A stretch of DNA of 64,000 nucleotides, taken from the NCBI GenBank assembly GCA_964610505.1, contig CAZSXU010000007.1, forward strand, positions 1 to 64,000, in the 5' to 3' direction. A program made the translations under genes and the position numbers. This document shows, piece by piece, positions 16,543-25,489 of this stretch. The notes beneath the pieces were generated by a model. The model had not been told where the DNA came from and ran no database searches. It saw only the letters and a list, made by a program, of their open reading frames with translations. Origin of the DNA: CAZSXU01 sp964610505 (lineage in GTDB: Bacteria; Arandabacterota; Arandabacteria; JAGLYR01). Each line of letters opens with the position of its first letter. The stretch's first letter is position 1.

Positions 16543-17601
16543 ATGTCTGAAGCGGTTCCCGACAGTCTTCATCTTCGCGACTACGACTACTTTCTGCCGA
16601 AAGAGAAGGTTGCTCAATTCCCGCTCTCGAAGCGGGAGGCGTCCAGGCTACTGGTCCTCGACCGCGCATCCGGGGCCACCGAGCACCGGCGATTCACGGA
16701 CCTGGACTCGTATCTCTCCTCCGGAGATCTGCTGGTCGTCAATGAGACGAAGGTCATTCCTGCCCGGCTTTCCGGGATGAAGGTCGGCACGGGCGCCCGC
16801 CTGGAAGTGTTTCTTCTCCGGGATCTGGGAGACGATGGCTGGGAAACGCTCATCAAGCCACAGAGGCGCGTTCGAAGCGGCACAGACATAGACCTCGGTG
16901 AGGGCGTCCGGGCGGTGGTGGAGGGGTGGGTGGGAGAAGGGAAGTTCCGGATCCGGATCGTTTCGGGTGGCCCGCTCGCCTCTGTGCTGGATGGGCTGGG
17001 CGAAGTGCCTCTTCCTCCCTACATTCGGAGGGATCCGGTGCCCGAGGACAGGGAGCGATACCAGACGGTCTTTGCCGCCGAGCCGGGCGCCGTGGCTGCG
17101 CCGACGGCCGGTCTTCATTTCACGCGGGAGCACCTCGACCGCCTGGTCGACGGGGGAGTGGGCATCGGAAGGATGACCCTTCACACAGGCCTTGGAACGT
17201 TTCGTCCTATCAAGAAGGAGGACGTGACCAAGCACCGGATGGAGGCGGAGTATTTCGAGGTCGGCGAGGTCCTGGTCCGCCGGATCGCCGAGTGTAAGGC
17301 GTCCGGCGGGAAGGTGATCGCAGTCGGGACGACGACCACTCGAGCTCTGGAATCGGCCGCCCGCTGGAACGGATCGGACACTCTCGCTGCGGCCGAGGGA
17401 TGGACCGATCAGTTCATCTACCCGCCGTTTGAGTTCCGGGTCGTCGACTCGCTGGTCACGAATTTCCACCAGCCGAAATCGACGCTTCTGCTTCTGGTCT
17501 CCGCTTTTGCAGGGCGAGATCTCATCATGAAGGCGTACCGCGAGGCGCTGGAGAGGGACTATCGGTTCTTGAGCTACGGCGACGCGATGCTGATACTGTA
17601 A
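16543..17601 (+). CDS. queA: S-adenosylmethionine:tRNA ribosyltransferase-isomerase QueA
   Basis: QueA (352 residues) transfers the ribosyl part of SAM to 7-aminomethyl-7-deazaguanine in tRNA to form epoxyqueuosine. Family blocks seen are DYDYFLPKEKVAQFP, VVNETKVIPARL, GAVAAPTAGLHFT, GLGTFRPIK and the C-terminal VTNFHQPKSTLLLLVSAF. ATG 16543 is preferred over GTG 16519. It starts close to the usual N terminus, with GGAGG 12 bases upstream, a slightly long spacing. Tgt, the preceding enzyme of queuosine synthesis, is the next gene. Confidence 0.95.
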   Translation: MSEAVPDSLHLRDYDYFLPKEKVAQFPLSKREASRLLVLDRASGATEHRRFTDLDSYLSSGDLLVVNETKVIPARLSGMKVGTGARLEVFLLRDLGDDGWETLIKPQRRVRSGTDIDLGEGVRAVVEGWVGEGKFRIRIVSGGPLASVLDGLGEVPLPPYIRRDPVPEDRERYQTVFAAEPGAVAAPTAGLHFTREHLDRLVDGGVGIGRMTLHTGLGTFRPIKKEDVTKHRMEAEYFEVGEVLVRRIAECKASGGKVIAVGTTTTRALESAARWNGSDTLAAAEGWTDQFIYPPFEFRVVDSLVTNFHQPKSTLLLLVSAFAGRDLIMKAYREALERDYRFLSYGDAMLIL

Positions 17602-17648
17602 GGGAGAGCGAGAGAGCGCGACGAATCACAAGACCCCCGTCTGCACCC

Positions 17649-17732
17649 CACGGTGCCGGCCACGGTGCTGGCCACGGCGCCGCCCACGGCACCGGCCACG
17701 GCGCCGCCCACGGCGCCGCCCACGGCGCAAGG
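17649..17732. repeat. 12-bp tandem repeat, seven units
   Basis: Seven consecutive 12-base units of the form CACGGCGCCGCC (with single-base variants) lie in the 178-base gap between queA and tgt. On the minus strand the unit reads as Pro-Trp-Ala-Ala, but no gene context supports translation. Such G+C-rich tandem units are prone to copy-number variation. Confidence 0.85.
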
Positions 17733-17779
17733 CTCGGGCGGGGAACGGCAGAGGGCGGCCCATCCTGGAGGCGTGACGC

Positions 17780-18937
17780 TTGAACCTCGGACATTCAGCC
17801 ATACGCTTCGACATCGAGGCCGTTGATGAGCGGACCGGTGCGCGGGCCGGCAGGCTTCATACACCCCACGGGGTGGTGGAAACGCCGGTGTTTATGCCCG
17901 TGGGGACGCAGGCGACGGTGAAGACGCTGGCGCCGGACGATCTCGACGCCGCCGGCGTATCGATGATCCTGGCCAACGCCTATCATCTCTATCTCCGGCC
18001 GGGAGCGGACTTGATGAGACGAGCGGGCGGGATCCACCGCTTCATGAGCTGGGGCGGGTCCGTTCTCACCGACAGCGGCGGCTTCCAGGTGTTCAGCATG
18101 GCGGACTTGAACCGGATCACGGATGAGGGGGTCCGTTTCCAATCTCATCTGGACGGTTCCGGCCATCTGTTCACCCCCGAGAGCGTGATGGCTCTGGAAA
18201 TCGATCTGGGCGCCGACGTGATCATGTGCTTCGACCAGTGCACGTCCTACCCGTGCACGCACGCGTACGCCGAGGCCGCCACGGACCGGACCCTCCACTG
18301 GGCCCGGCGATGTGTCCGGACCTTCGACGAGTTGAAACGCAGGCCCGAAGAGGCGGATCGCCCCCAAGCGCTCTTCGGAATTGTCCAGGGAAGTACCTTC
18401 ACCGATCTTCGCACGCGCTGTGCGCGGGAATTGGCGGAACTTGAGTTTCCCGGCTATGCGGTGGGGGGACTCTCCGTGGGCGAGCCGAAGTCGGCGATGG
18501 AGGAGATGCTGCATGTCAGTCTGGAGCCCCTGCCCGGGGAGAAGCCGAGATACCTGATGGGCGTCGGCTTCCCGGACGATCTGGTTATGGGCGTCTCTCT
18601 CGGAATCGACATGTTCGACTGCGTGATGCCGACGCGCAACGCCAGAAATGGAACCGTGTTCACCCGGAGGGGGAAGCTGGTAGTCAAGAACGCCGAGTAC
18701 CAGACGGACTTCCGGCCCATTGACCCCGAGTGTGATTGCCCGGCATGCGGGGGATTCTCGCGGGCGTATCTGCGGCACCTGTTTCAGGCCGGAGAGATTC
18801 TGGGGCCGCGGTTGGCCACGCTCCACAGCGTCTTCTTCTATCAGTGGCTGATGCGCAAAATGCGACTGGCGATTTTGGAGAATCGATTCTATGATTGGAA
18901 GCAAGAGTTTCTGGACCTGTACGCGAGGGGTTGGTAA
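17780..18937 (+). CDS. tgt: tRNA-guanine transglycosylase Tgt
   Basis: A 385-residue enzyme that swaps guanine 34 of GUN-anticodon tRNAs for preQ1. Seen are the DSGGFQVFS motif (general base Asp), FDCVMPTRNARNG (nucleophile Asp in the FDCVMPTR block) and the C-terminal zinc site with CDCPAC and a downstream His in YLRHLF. TTG 17780 has GGAGG 8 bases upstream. Works with QueA in queuosine synthesis. A 273-base gap without recognisable features separates it from yajC. Confidence 0.96.
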   Translation: MNLGHSAIRFDIEAVDERTGARAGRLHTPHGVVETPVFMPVGTQATVKTLAPDDLDAAGVSMILANAYHLYLRPGADLMRRAGGIHRFMSWGGSVLTDSGGFQVFSMADLNRITDEGVRFQSHLDGSGHLFTPESVMALEIDLGADVIMCFDQCTSYPCTHAYAEAATDRTLHWARRCVRTFDELKRRPEEADRPQALFGIVQGSTFTDLRTRCARELAELEFPGYAVGGLSVGEPKSAMEEMLHVSLEPLPGEKPRYLMGVGFPDDLVMGVSLGIDMFDCVMPTRNARNGTVFTRRGKLVVKNAEYQTDFRPIDPECDCPACGGFSRAYLRHLFQAGEILGPRLATLHSVFFYQWLMRKMRLAILENRFYDWKQEFLDLYARGW

Positions 18938-19210
18938 TCTGGTGAATCAGGGGAAGGCCGAACCTCTACGCAGGGGGTTGGTCGTCAGGTACGTGAGGGG
19001 AGGGCCGAGTCTCCGAGTTCCGGAATCCTGGAGAATCGGCCGAGCGTGCGGGTCCGCCGGACGTGCGGGGGGAGCGGTGGGAAGCGACGCGAGGACTCCG
19101 GTGCTCGATCGCTCCCGTCGTGCGAACTCCCCGGGCCAGCGTGGTCACGCGCGGATGACGGGTGTTTCGCGGGATTCCGTTCAACGCGAATGACGTGAGA
19201 GGAGTAAACC

Positions 19211-19528
19211 ATGTTTGGAATCGTGGGGTGGTGGGTTCTTCTGCAGGCAGGACAACGGCCGAGCGCTCTGGTGCAGATGCTGCCCATCGTGGCGATCCTG
19301 GTCATCTTCTACTTCTTGCTGATTCGGCCGAAGCAGAGGGAGCAGAAGGCGCACCAGAAGATGTTGACGCAGCTCGGCAAGGGGGATCGCGTTCTCACCT
19401 CGGGCGGGATCTTCGGTAGTGTGGTGGGATTGAAGGACGACCGCGTGGTGGTCAAAATAGCGGAAAACGTCAAGATCGAGTTGCTCAAATCATCGGTTCT
19501 ACGCAAATTGGAGGGAGAGGAGAGCTAG
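19211..19528 (+). CDS. yajC: Preprotein translocase accessory subunit YajC
   Basis: A 105-residue single-pass membrane protein. The transmembrane helix (about residues 22-41) is followed by the conserved FLLIRPKQREQKAHQKML and GDRVLTSGGIFG motifs. YajC associates with SecD/SecF of the Sec translocon. The tgt-yajC order is widespread, but secD and secF do not follow here. AGAGGAG upstream supports the ATG. Confidence 0.93.
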   Translation: MFGIVGWWVLLQAGQRPSALVQMLPIVAILVIFYFLLIRPKQREQKAHQKMLTQLGKGDRVLTSGGIFGSVVGLKDDRVVVKIAENVKIELLKSSVLRKLEGEES

Positions 19529-19577
19529 AGACCCGCTCGGGCCCCAGTGCGGCCGGGCGATAAGGCGAGGCGCGAGC

Positions 19578-20087
19578 ATGGCGATTCTTCGAATCAGAAC
19601 GGTTGGTGATCCCGTACTGAGGGGCGAGGCAAAAAAGATTGAGAACATCTCGGGCGACACCATTGCGCTCGCGGAGTCCATGATGGAGACCATGCGCGCC
19701 AATCGAGGGATCGGCCTTGCGGCCCCGCAGGTGGGTGAGCCGGTATCCCTCATCATCGTCCCGTCTTCAAAGGACTGGGAGGAGGCCACGCCACTGGCCG
19801 TCGTCAATCCGGTTCTCAGCGGGCTCGAGGGAGCCGAGGTGGACCAGGAAGGGTGTCTCAGCGTTCCGGGCTTTTCGGAGAACGTCGAGCGCGCGGCGTG
19901 CTGCGTTCTCACCGGCCAGGATCTCAAGGGACACGACATTCGGATCGAGGCTGAAGAGCTCCTCGCCCGGGTGTTTCAACATGAGGTGGACCATCTCAAC
20001 GGCGTCCTCTATCTGGATCGGTTGTCTCCTCTCAAGCGGGACATGATCCTCCGGAAAATCGAACGGGAACGCAAGGAGCAGGAGTAG
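19578..20087 (+). CDS. def: Peptide deformylase
   Basis: A 169-residue metallo-deformylase with all three family motifs: GIGLAAPQVG, EGCLSVPG (metal-binding Cys) and QHEVDHLNG (two His and the catalytic Glu). It removes the formyl group from nascent N-terminal methionine. It forms the usual pair with fmt, which installs the formyl group on initiator tRNA. Confidence 0.96.
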   Translation: MAILRIRTVGDPVLRGEAKKIENISGDTIALAESMMETMRANRGIGLAAPQVGEPVSLIIVPSSKDWEEATPLAVVNPVLSGLEGAEVDQEGCLSVPGFSENVERAACCVLTGQDLKGHDIRIEAEELLARVFQHEVDHLNGVLYLDRLSPLKRDMILRKIERERKEQE

Positions 20088-20141
20088 ATCCAGGGCGCGC
20101 CCCGAATGTTCCATCCCGCCAGTCGGAAGCAGGTCTGAGTC

Positions 20142-21101
20142 GTGGCCATCATTTTCGCAGGAACCCCGGAATTCGCCGTCCCCTCGCTCCGCGCGCTTCA
20201 CGAGGCTGGGTTCTCCCCCGCTGCCGTGGTGACGCAGCTGGACCGGCCCCGGGGACGGGGACGAAAGGTGGAATCCTCTCCCGTAAAACAGGAAGCAGAG
20301 CGCCTTGGACTCCGTGTGGAGCAGCCGAAACGGTTCTCGAGCAAGCTGTTCCTTCCGGTTCTGGAGGAACTGAATCCCGAGCTTCTTGTGCTGGTCGCCT
20401 ACGGCCAGATTCTGAAACCCCGTGCGCTGGCCCTTTTCGAGAAGGGTTGCATTAATCTCCATCCCTCTCGCCTCCCTGAACTCCGGGGAGCCGCTCCGCT
20501 CAACTGGACCATCATCAACGGCATGGCTCGGACGGGACTGACCACCTTCTATATGAACGACGCGATGGACGCGGGAGACGTCATCCTCCAGGAAGAGACC
20601 ACCGTCGGGGAAAACGAAACGGCCGGTGACCTGGGGCAGCGCCTGGCGCGCGAGGGCGCCGATCTTCTGGTTCGAACGGTCCGTCAGGTCATGGCGGGCG
20701 TCGCGCCCCGCGTTTCCCAGGATGATGCCGCGGCCACCTTTGCTCCGAGGCTCCAGAAGTCGGATGGAGTCATCGCCTGGGGTGCCGGTGCGACCTGCGT
20801 CCACGGGAAGATCATGGGCATGAATCCGTGGCCCGGAGCCATGACCGTTCGTAAAGGCCGGGCGCTCGCCCTGTGGCGCTCCCGCGTGCTGGAGCGCGAC
20901 GGAGCCACCCCGCCGGGTGTGGTTCAGGGACTCGAAAGCGACGGGATCTCCGTGGGGTGCGGAAAAGGATCCGTCGTCGTGACCGAAGTGCAGGTTCCCG
21001 GCAAACGGCGCGTGTCCGCGGCGGCTTTCGCCAGGGGCTACCATGTGGAGAAGGGGGAGCGGTGGGGTGAGGAAGATGCCGCCTCGAGCCTGGAAGGGTA
21101 A
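20142..21101 (+). CDS. fmt: Methionyl-tRNA formyltransferase
   Basis: A 319-residue enzyme that formylates Met-tRNA(fMet) with 10-formyltetrahydrofolate. The catalytic block INLHPSRLPELRGAAP (Asn, His) and the Asp in AMDAGDVILQ are present, followed by the C-terminal OB-like domain. The GTG start at 20142 gives MAIIFAGTPEFA, the family N terminus. It overlaps rsmB by about 35 bases. Confidence 0.95.
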   Translation: MAIIFAGTPEFAVPSLRALHEAGFSPAAVVTQLDRPRGRGRKVESSPVKQEAERLGLRVEQPKRFSSKLFLPVLEELNPELLVLVAYGQILKPRALALFEKGCINLHPSRLPELRGAAPLNWTIINGMARTGLTTFYMNDAMDAGDVILQEETTVGENETAGDLGQRLAREGADLLVRTVRQVMAGVAPRVSQDDAAATFAPRLQKSDGVIAWGAGATCVHGKIMGMNPWPGAMTVRKGRALALWRSRVLERDGATPPGVVQGLESDGISVGCGKGSVVVTEVQVPGKRRVSAAAFARGYHVEKGERWGEEDAASSLEG

Positions 21102-22470
21102 AGACGGCGGCCGGCGGGCCAGGCGGGCCGAGGCCCGAGCGAGCGTCCGTGGGCTGGCGCTGGAAGTCCTCTCCGCGGTCGAAGACGGCGCCTCGCTGGA
21201 CCGGCTCGTGGCGGACCGACTCTCCGCTGCGTCTCTTGATATACGTGACCGCTCCCTCGGCACGCATCTCATCCAGGGTACGCTGCGGTTCAGGAAGTAC
21301 CTGGACTGGGGGATCGCCCAGTACCTGAAGGGAAACCTTCACGATCTTCCGTCGCCCATTCGGAACACTCTACGACTGGCGTTCTATCAGTTACTTTTCC
21401 TGGATCGGATTCCGGCGCGGGCGGTGGTAAACGAGCATGTGTCCCTGGCATCCGTGTTCGGCCATCGCGGAACCGCCGGACTCGTGAACGCCGTTCTACG
21501 GTCCTTCCTTCGGGCCGACCGGCACATCGCGATTCCCGAGACCGGGGATCCCGTCATACGAATCGCGATCGAGACCTCGCACCCGGAGTGGCTGGTCCGG
21601 CGGTGGGTGGGTCGATACGGTGAGGAGGAAGCCCGGCGGTTGGCGTCGGCGAACAACCGGATTCCGAAGCTGAGCGTTCGCGTGAATCAGCGGCGGACCA
21701 CGCCTGAAGCACTCGCCGGAAAATTCGCCGATGTCGGCATCGATGTTACGCCCGGCCTGTACGGCGCCGGCACGCTCATTCTCGACCGGCCTTCCCGAGT
21801 CTCCGATCTCCCGGGTTTCGCGGAGGGTTGGTTCCAGGTGCAGGACGACAGCTCCGTACTGGTTGGACTGCTGGCGGCTCCGAAGAGCGGGGAACGCGTG
21901 ATCGACCTGTGTTCCGGGGTCGGGGGGAAGACTTCCCACCTGGCCGATCTGTCCGGCGGCCGTTCCACGGTGGTTGGTGTTGATCGAGCGATGTGGCGCC
22001 TACGGAAACTCCGCGAGAACTGCGACCGTCTGGGGCTTCACTCGGTGTTCGAGATATGCGGGGATGTGGCCCAGCCGTGCGTCCAACCTTCGGACATCGT
22101 CGTACTGGATGCCCCGTGCTCGGGTACGGGCGTGCTGGCCCGAAGGGCGGATGCCCGGTGGAAACGCCGGGAGGAGGATGTGTTGCGACTGGCCCGCCTG
22201 CAGGAAACCTTGCTCAATGCGGCTTCCCCGCTTGTCAAAAGCGGTGGACACCTAGTATACAGTGTGTGCAGTCTGGAGCCGGAAGAGTGCGAGGACGTGG
22301 TTCGCGGATTCCTGAAGACCAACCCGGAGTTCGGGCTGCATCCGGCGGGTGAGCTTCTGCCGGAGGCCGTGGTCGATGGGGATGGGTGTTTGCGGACTCT
22401 TCCACACCGGCACGGGGTGGATGGAATCTTCGCGGCGAGAATGAGAAAGGTCGGTTCTCATATCCGATGA
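21067..22470 (+). CDS. rsmB: 16S rRNA m5C967 methyltransferase RsmB
   Basis: A protein of about 467 residues. It has an N-terminal NusB-like helical domain (to about 150) and a SAM methyltransferase domain with DLCSGVGGKTSHLADL. The two catalytic cysteines are in LDAPCSGTG and VYSVCSLEPEE. The start is uncertain. GTG 21067 has GGGGGAG upstream and gives a modest overlap with fmt, while ATG 21043 and ATG 21076 are alternatives. The stop overlaps the PASTA gene start. Confidence 0.92.
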   Translation: MRKMPPRAWKGKDGGRRARRAEARASVRGLALEVLSAVEDGASLDRLVADRLSAASLDIRDRSLGTHLIQGTLRFRKYLDWGIAQYLKGNLHDLPSPIRNTLRLAFYQLLFLDRIPARAVVNEHVSLASVFGHRGTAGLVNAVLRSFLRADRHIAIPETGDPVIRIAIETSHPEWLVRRWVGRYGEEEARRLASANNRIPKLSVRVNQRRTTPEALAGKFADVGIDVTPGLYGAGTLILDRPSRVSDLPGFAEGWFQVQDDSSVLVGLLAAPKSGERVIDLCSGVGGKTSHLADLSGGRSTVVGVDRAMWRLRKLRENCDRLGLHSVFEICGDVAQPCVQPSDIVVLDAPCSGTGVLARRADARWKRREEDVLRLARLQETLLNAASPLVKSGGHLVYSVCSLEPEECEDVVRGFLKTNPEFGLHPAGELLPEAVVDGDGCLRTLPHRHGVDGIFAARMRKVGSHIR

Positions 22471-23204
22471 GCATGCGCTCGGGTTGTCTTTGGTTTGTTC
22501 TTGTGGTCGCGGTGATCGGCTTGTCCTTCATCGGCGGCGTGGTGGCCTTCAACTTCATCATGGCGTATTCGGTGCGTCATGGCGAGGAGATCACGGTCCC
22601 GCAGCTCAAGGGGTTGGCTTTCGACAAGGCCGAGTGCGTTGCCAAGGGCGCGAAGTTACGCCTTCGAAAAGAGGGGGAGCGCTTCAGCGCGACCGTGCCG
22701 CCCGGCTTCGTTCTGGAGCAAAACCCGCGGGCCGCGCGGCGGGTGAAAGAAGGGCGGAGGATTTCCGTCATCGTGAGCGGGGGAACCGAAACCGTGGTGG
22801 TGCCGGAACTCGTGGGCCGGCCGGCCAGGCAGGCCGTGGTTCTTCTGGACGGAGCAGGACTGGAACTGGGGACGACGGCCGAGAGCCCTTCGCGTCGGGT
22901 GGAAGGAGGGGCCGTGATCGCGTGCAGTCCCGCTGCGGGGGCGGCGCTGGAGCGGGGAAGCCGGGTGGATCTGGTCGTGAGTCTGGCACCGGCTCCGATT
23001 CGGTTCATGATGCCCAATCTGGCGGGAATCGAAGCGAACCGGGCCCGCAAGTACCTGGAAGGACTGGGAACCGTGGTGCTCCGTTCCAGAGAGTATGGTC
23101 CTCGAGGGAGGAGCGGGCCCTGGAGAGTGGTCAGCCAGAGACCCACCTTCGGGCACATGGTGACCGAGGGGGATACGGTGAATCTGGTCGTGGGCGTGCA
23201 ATAG
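22467..23204 (+). CDS. Membrane-anchored PASTA-domain protein (no kinase domain)
   Basis: A 245-residue protein with one N-terminal transmembrane helix (about residues 8-30) and three PASTA domains (about 40-105, 106-175, 176-245). Each shows the vPxLxGxxxxxAxxxLxxxGL pattern. PASTA domains bind peptidoglycan stem peptides and usually sit on Ser/Thr kinases or penicillin-binding proteins. Here there is neither a kinase nor a transpeptidase domain. ATG 22467 overlaps the rsmB stop (ATGA). The rsmB-PASTA-rpe order recalls the Firmicutes rsmB-phosphatase-PASTA kinase-rsgA-rpe cluster with the catalytic genes missing. Confidence 0.85.
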   Translation: MSMRSGCLWFVLVVAVIGLSFIGGVVAFNFIMAYSVRHGEEITVPQLKGLAFDKAECVAKGAKLRLRKEGERFSATVPPGFVLEQNPRAARRVKEGRRISVIVSGGTETVVVPELVGRPARQAVVLLDGAGLELGTTAESPSRRVEGGAVIACSPAAGAALERGSRVDLVVSLAPAPIRFMMPNLAGIEANRARKYLEGLGTVVLRSREYGPRGRSGPWRVVSQRPTFGHMVTEGDTVNLVVGVQ

Positions 23205-23236
23205 GCAAAGCGGGAGACCTGAAAGGGGAGGGTGCC

Positions 23237-23908
23237 GTGATCGTACCGTCGTTGTTGTCGGCTGACTTTTCCCGACTCGAGTTGAGTCTCCGGGCCGTGG
23301 AGCGGACGGGCGTGGAGATGATCTCGCTGGACGTGATGGACGGGCATTTCGTTCCCAATCTGACGTTTGGCCCTCTTATCGTCTCGGCGGTTCGCAAACT
23401 GACGCACCTGCTCATTGAAAATCATCTGATGGTCGATGACCCGGTCCGTTACATCCCGGAGTTTGCCAAAGCGGGGGCCGACTATCTGACGTTTCACGCC
23501 GAAGCGGCTGAAGACGTGGGAGAGGCCGTCGACGCAGTGACGGCCGCGGGGAGTAAGGCGGGTGTTGCCTTGAGGCCCCAGACCGGGTTGGAAACCGTCG
23601 AGGCTGTACTGGATCGGGTGGACCTGCTGGTGCTGATGACGGTCAACCCCGGGTTCGGGGGGCAGGAATTCATCGAGGACGTTCTACCGAAGATCGAGAG
23701 AGCCGATGCGCTCAGAAACGAGAAGGGGCATCGTTACCTGATCATGATCGACGGAGGGATCAACGAACGCACGGTTCCTCTGGTGGTCTCGAGAGGAGCG
23801 GACCTTCTGGTGGCCGGATCGGCGGTGTTCGGAACCGGCGACATCGAGGCGGCCGTGGGCCGGCTCTCGGCGGCGGAAGAGGCCGCAAAGACGGCTGGAC
23901 GGGGATAA
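23237..23908 (+). CDS. rpe: Ribulose-phosphate 3-epimerase
   Basis: A 223-residue TIM-barrel enzyme that interconverts ribulose-5-phosphate and xylulose-5-phosphate. Family motifs are VPSLLSADFSRLE, the metal site residues in LDVMDGHFVPNLTFG, the VNPGFGGQEFI phosphate loop and MIDGGINERT. GTG 23237 has GGGGAGGG about 7 bases upstream. A longer frame that begins inside the PASTA gene is an artefact. Last gene before the ffh promoter. Confidence 0.96.
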   Translation: MIVPSLLSADFSRLELSLRAVERTGVEMISLDVMDGHFVPNLTFGPLIVSAVRKLTHLLIENHLMVDDPVRYIPEFAKAGADYLTFHAEAAEDVGEAVDAVTAAGSKAGVALRPQTGLETVEAVLDRVDLLVLMTVNPGFGGQEFIEDVLPKIERADALRNEKGHRYLIMIDGGINERTVPLVVSRGADLLVAGSAVFGTGDIEAAVGRLSAAEEAAKTAGRG

Positions 23909-23928
23909 TCCGGGGTGCGGGTTTTGTG

Positions 23929-23957
23929 TTGCGGCAATGCCTCGGACCTGATAGAAT
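23929..23957 (+). promoter_or_regulatory. Promoter before ffh
   Basis: TTGCGG (23929-23934) and TAGAAT (23952-23957) with a 17-base spacer lie just after rpe. They would give a leader of about 140 bases before ffh, suggesting that the ffh-rpsP-rimM-trmD-rplS block has its own promoter. Confidence 0.55.
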
Positions 23958-24101
23958 CGGGGTTTTGGCAGTCGAATCCACCCTCCCGGGGGTGCTCGAA
24001 AGTGCCCTCGCGACGGCGGACTGCGCGCCGGGGGGGACTTCGGCCGGAATCCGGGAAGGGTTCCGGCGACTCCGCATGGTCACCCGTGCAAGTGGGAAAC
24101 G

Positions 24102-25418
24102 ATGTTCGAGGATCTCAGCGAGAAACTGAATGAGGCGTTTCGAGGGTTCCTGGGAAGAGGCAAGCTCTCCGAGAAGAACATCGAGAGCGGTCTCCGCGAG
24201 GTCAGGCGATCGCTCCTGGAGGCGGACGTTCACTACAGGGTGGCCAAGGATTTCATCGCCTCGGTGAAAAGCCGGGCCGTCGGCCAGGAGGTTCTGAGCA
24301 GCCTGAAGCCCGGCCAACAGGTTGTGAAGATTGTCCACGAAGAGATGATCCGGCTGATGGGATCCGGGTTCGAAGACATTCGGCGTGCGTCGGCGCCGCC
24401 GACGGTGATCCTCCTCGTGGGACTTCAGGGCAGCGGCAAGACGACCCTGGCGGCTAAGCTGGCCCGGCGCATGCTGAAGGCCGGCCACCGGCCGTTGTTG
24501 GTGGCGGCCGACACGGCCCGGCCCGCGGCGGTCGAGCAAATCAAGATCCTCGCCGACGACATCGGGGTCAAGGTCTACGAGCAGGGAAGCGGGGTCGACC
24601 CGGTTCGGGTCGCAGCCGAAGGAGTCAAGGAAGCGGGGCGACTGGGTCTCCCCGTTGTGATCGTGGATTCCCGCGGGCGCTTGCACGTGGAGGAAGATCT
24701 CATGGAGGAGCTTCGCCGGACGAAGCATGAGATTTCTCCTCACGAGACGCTACTGGTGGTGGACGGAATGAGCGGCCAGGATGCCGCCAAGATCGCCCAC
24801 GCCTTTGCCGACGAGATCGGAATCGACGGGGTGGTCCTGACGAAGATGGATGGGGACGCCAGGGGCGGCGCCGCCCTCTCCGTCCGGGCCGTGAGCGGGA
24901 AGCCGATCAAGTTTCTCTCCGTGGGGGAGAAGGTGGAGCAGTTGGAGGCCTTCCACCCCGAGAGAATGGCCTCCCGAATCCTCGGGATGGGGGATGTCCT
25001 GACCCTCGCCGAGAAGGCCCAGGAGGTGTTTGACCGATCGGAAGCCGAGAAGATGGAGCGAAAGCTTCGCGAGGCGAGTTTCACCCTGGAGGACTTTCGC
25101 GATCAGCTCCGGCAGGTCAAGAAAATGGGATCGTTCGGTGATCTGGCCAAGATGGTCCCCGGGATGGGGCGGATCAAGGGGTTGGGAGAGCAGGAGCACC
25201 GGCTGGTTAAGATCGAAGCCATGATCAACTCCATGACGCCCGAAGAACGCGAGAACCCCCGGATCATCGATGGAAGCCGGCGGAAGCGAATCTCAAGGGG
25301 AAGCGGGACGCGAGTCGAAGACGTCAATCGCCTCCTCAAGGAATTCGAACAGATTCAGAAACTGATGAAGACCATGAAGAAGAGGGGCCCAATGCGCATG
25401 CCGCTCACCTTCGGGTAG
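24102..25418 (+). CDS. ffh: Signal recognition particle GTPase Ffh
   Basis: A 438-residue SRP54 homologue that binds signal peptides and 4.5S RNA to target ribosomes to the membrane. The N domain is followed by the G domain (G1 GLQGSGKTTLAAKLA, G4 TKMDGDARGGAAL) and the methionine-rich M domain (from about residue 300). Two signature positions differ from the family. The G2-region motif reads DTARPAA instead of DTYRPAA, and G3 reads DSRGR instead of DTAGR. All else fits Ffh rather than FtsY. It leads the ribosomal and tRNA-modification block. Confidence 0.94.
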   Translation: MFEDLSEKLNEAFRGFLGRGKLSEKNIESGLREVRRSLLEADVHYRVAKDFIASVKSRAVGQEVLSSLKPGQQVVKIVHEEMIRLMGSGFEDIRRASAPPTVILLVGLQGSGKTTLAAKLARRMLKAGHRPLLVAADTARPAAVEQIKILADDIGVKVYEQGSGVDPVRVAAEGVKEAGRLGLPVVIVDSRGRLHVEEDLMEELRRTKHEISPHETLLVVDGMSGQDAAKIAHAFADEIGIDGVVLTKMDGDARGGAALSVRAVSGKPIKFLSVGEKVEQLEAFHPERMASRILGMGDVLTLAEKAQEVFDRSEAEKMERKLREASFTLEDFRDQLRQVKKMGSFGDLAKMVPGMGRIKGLGEQEHRLVKIEAMINSMTPEERENPRIIDGSRRKRISRGSGTRVEDVNRLLKEFEQIQKLMKTMKKRGPMRMPLTFG

Positions 25419-25489
25419 AGCCATGCCGCGGGTCTCGAAAGGACGGCGGGATTCCGCCATCTCGGTACGACGAAGGAGGTGAGAGTTGC

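Noticed and set aside
22484..23236. Upstream extension of the rpe frame through the PASTA gene
   Set aside because: The extension is Gly/Arg-rich out-of-frame sequence. The real rpe start is GTG 23237, with a good ribosome-binding site and the family N terminus.
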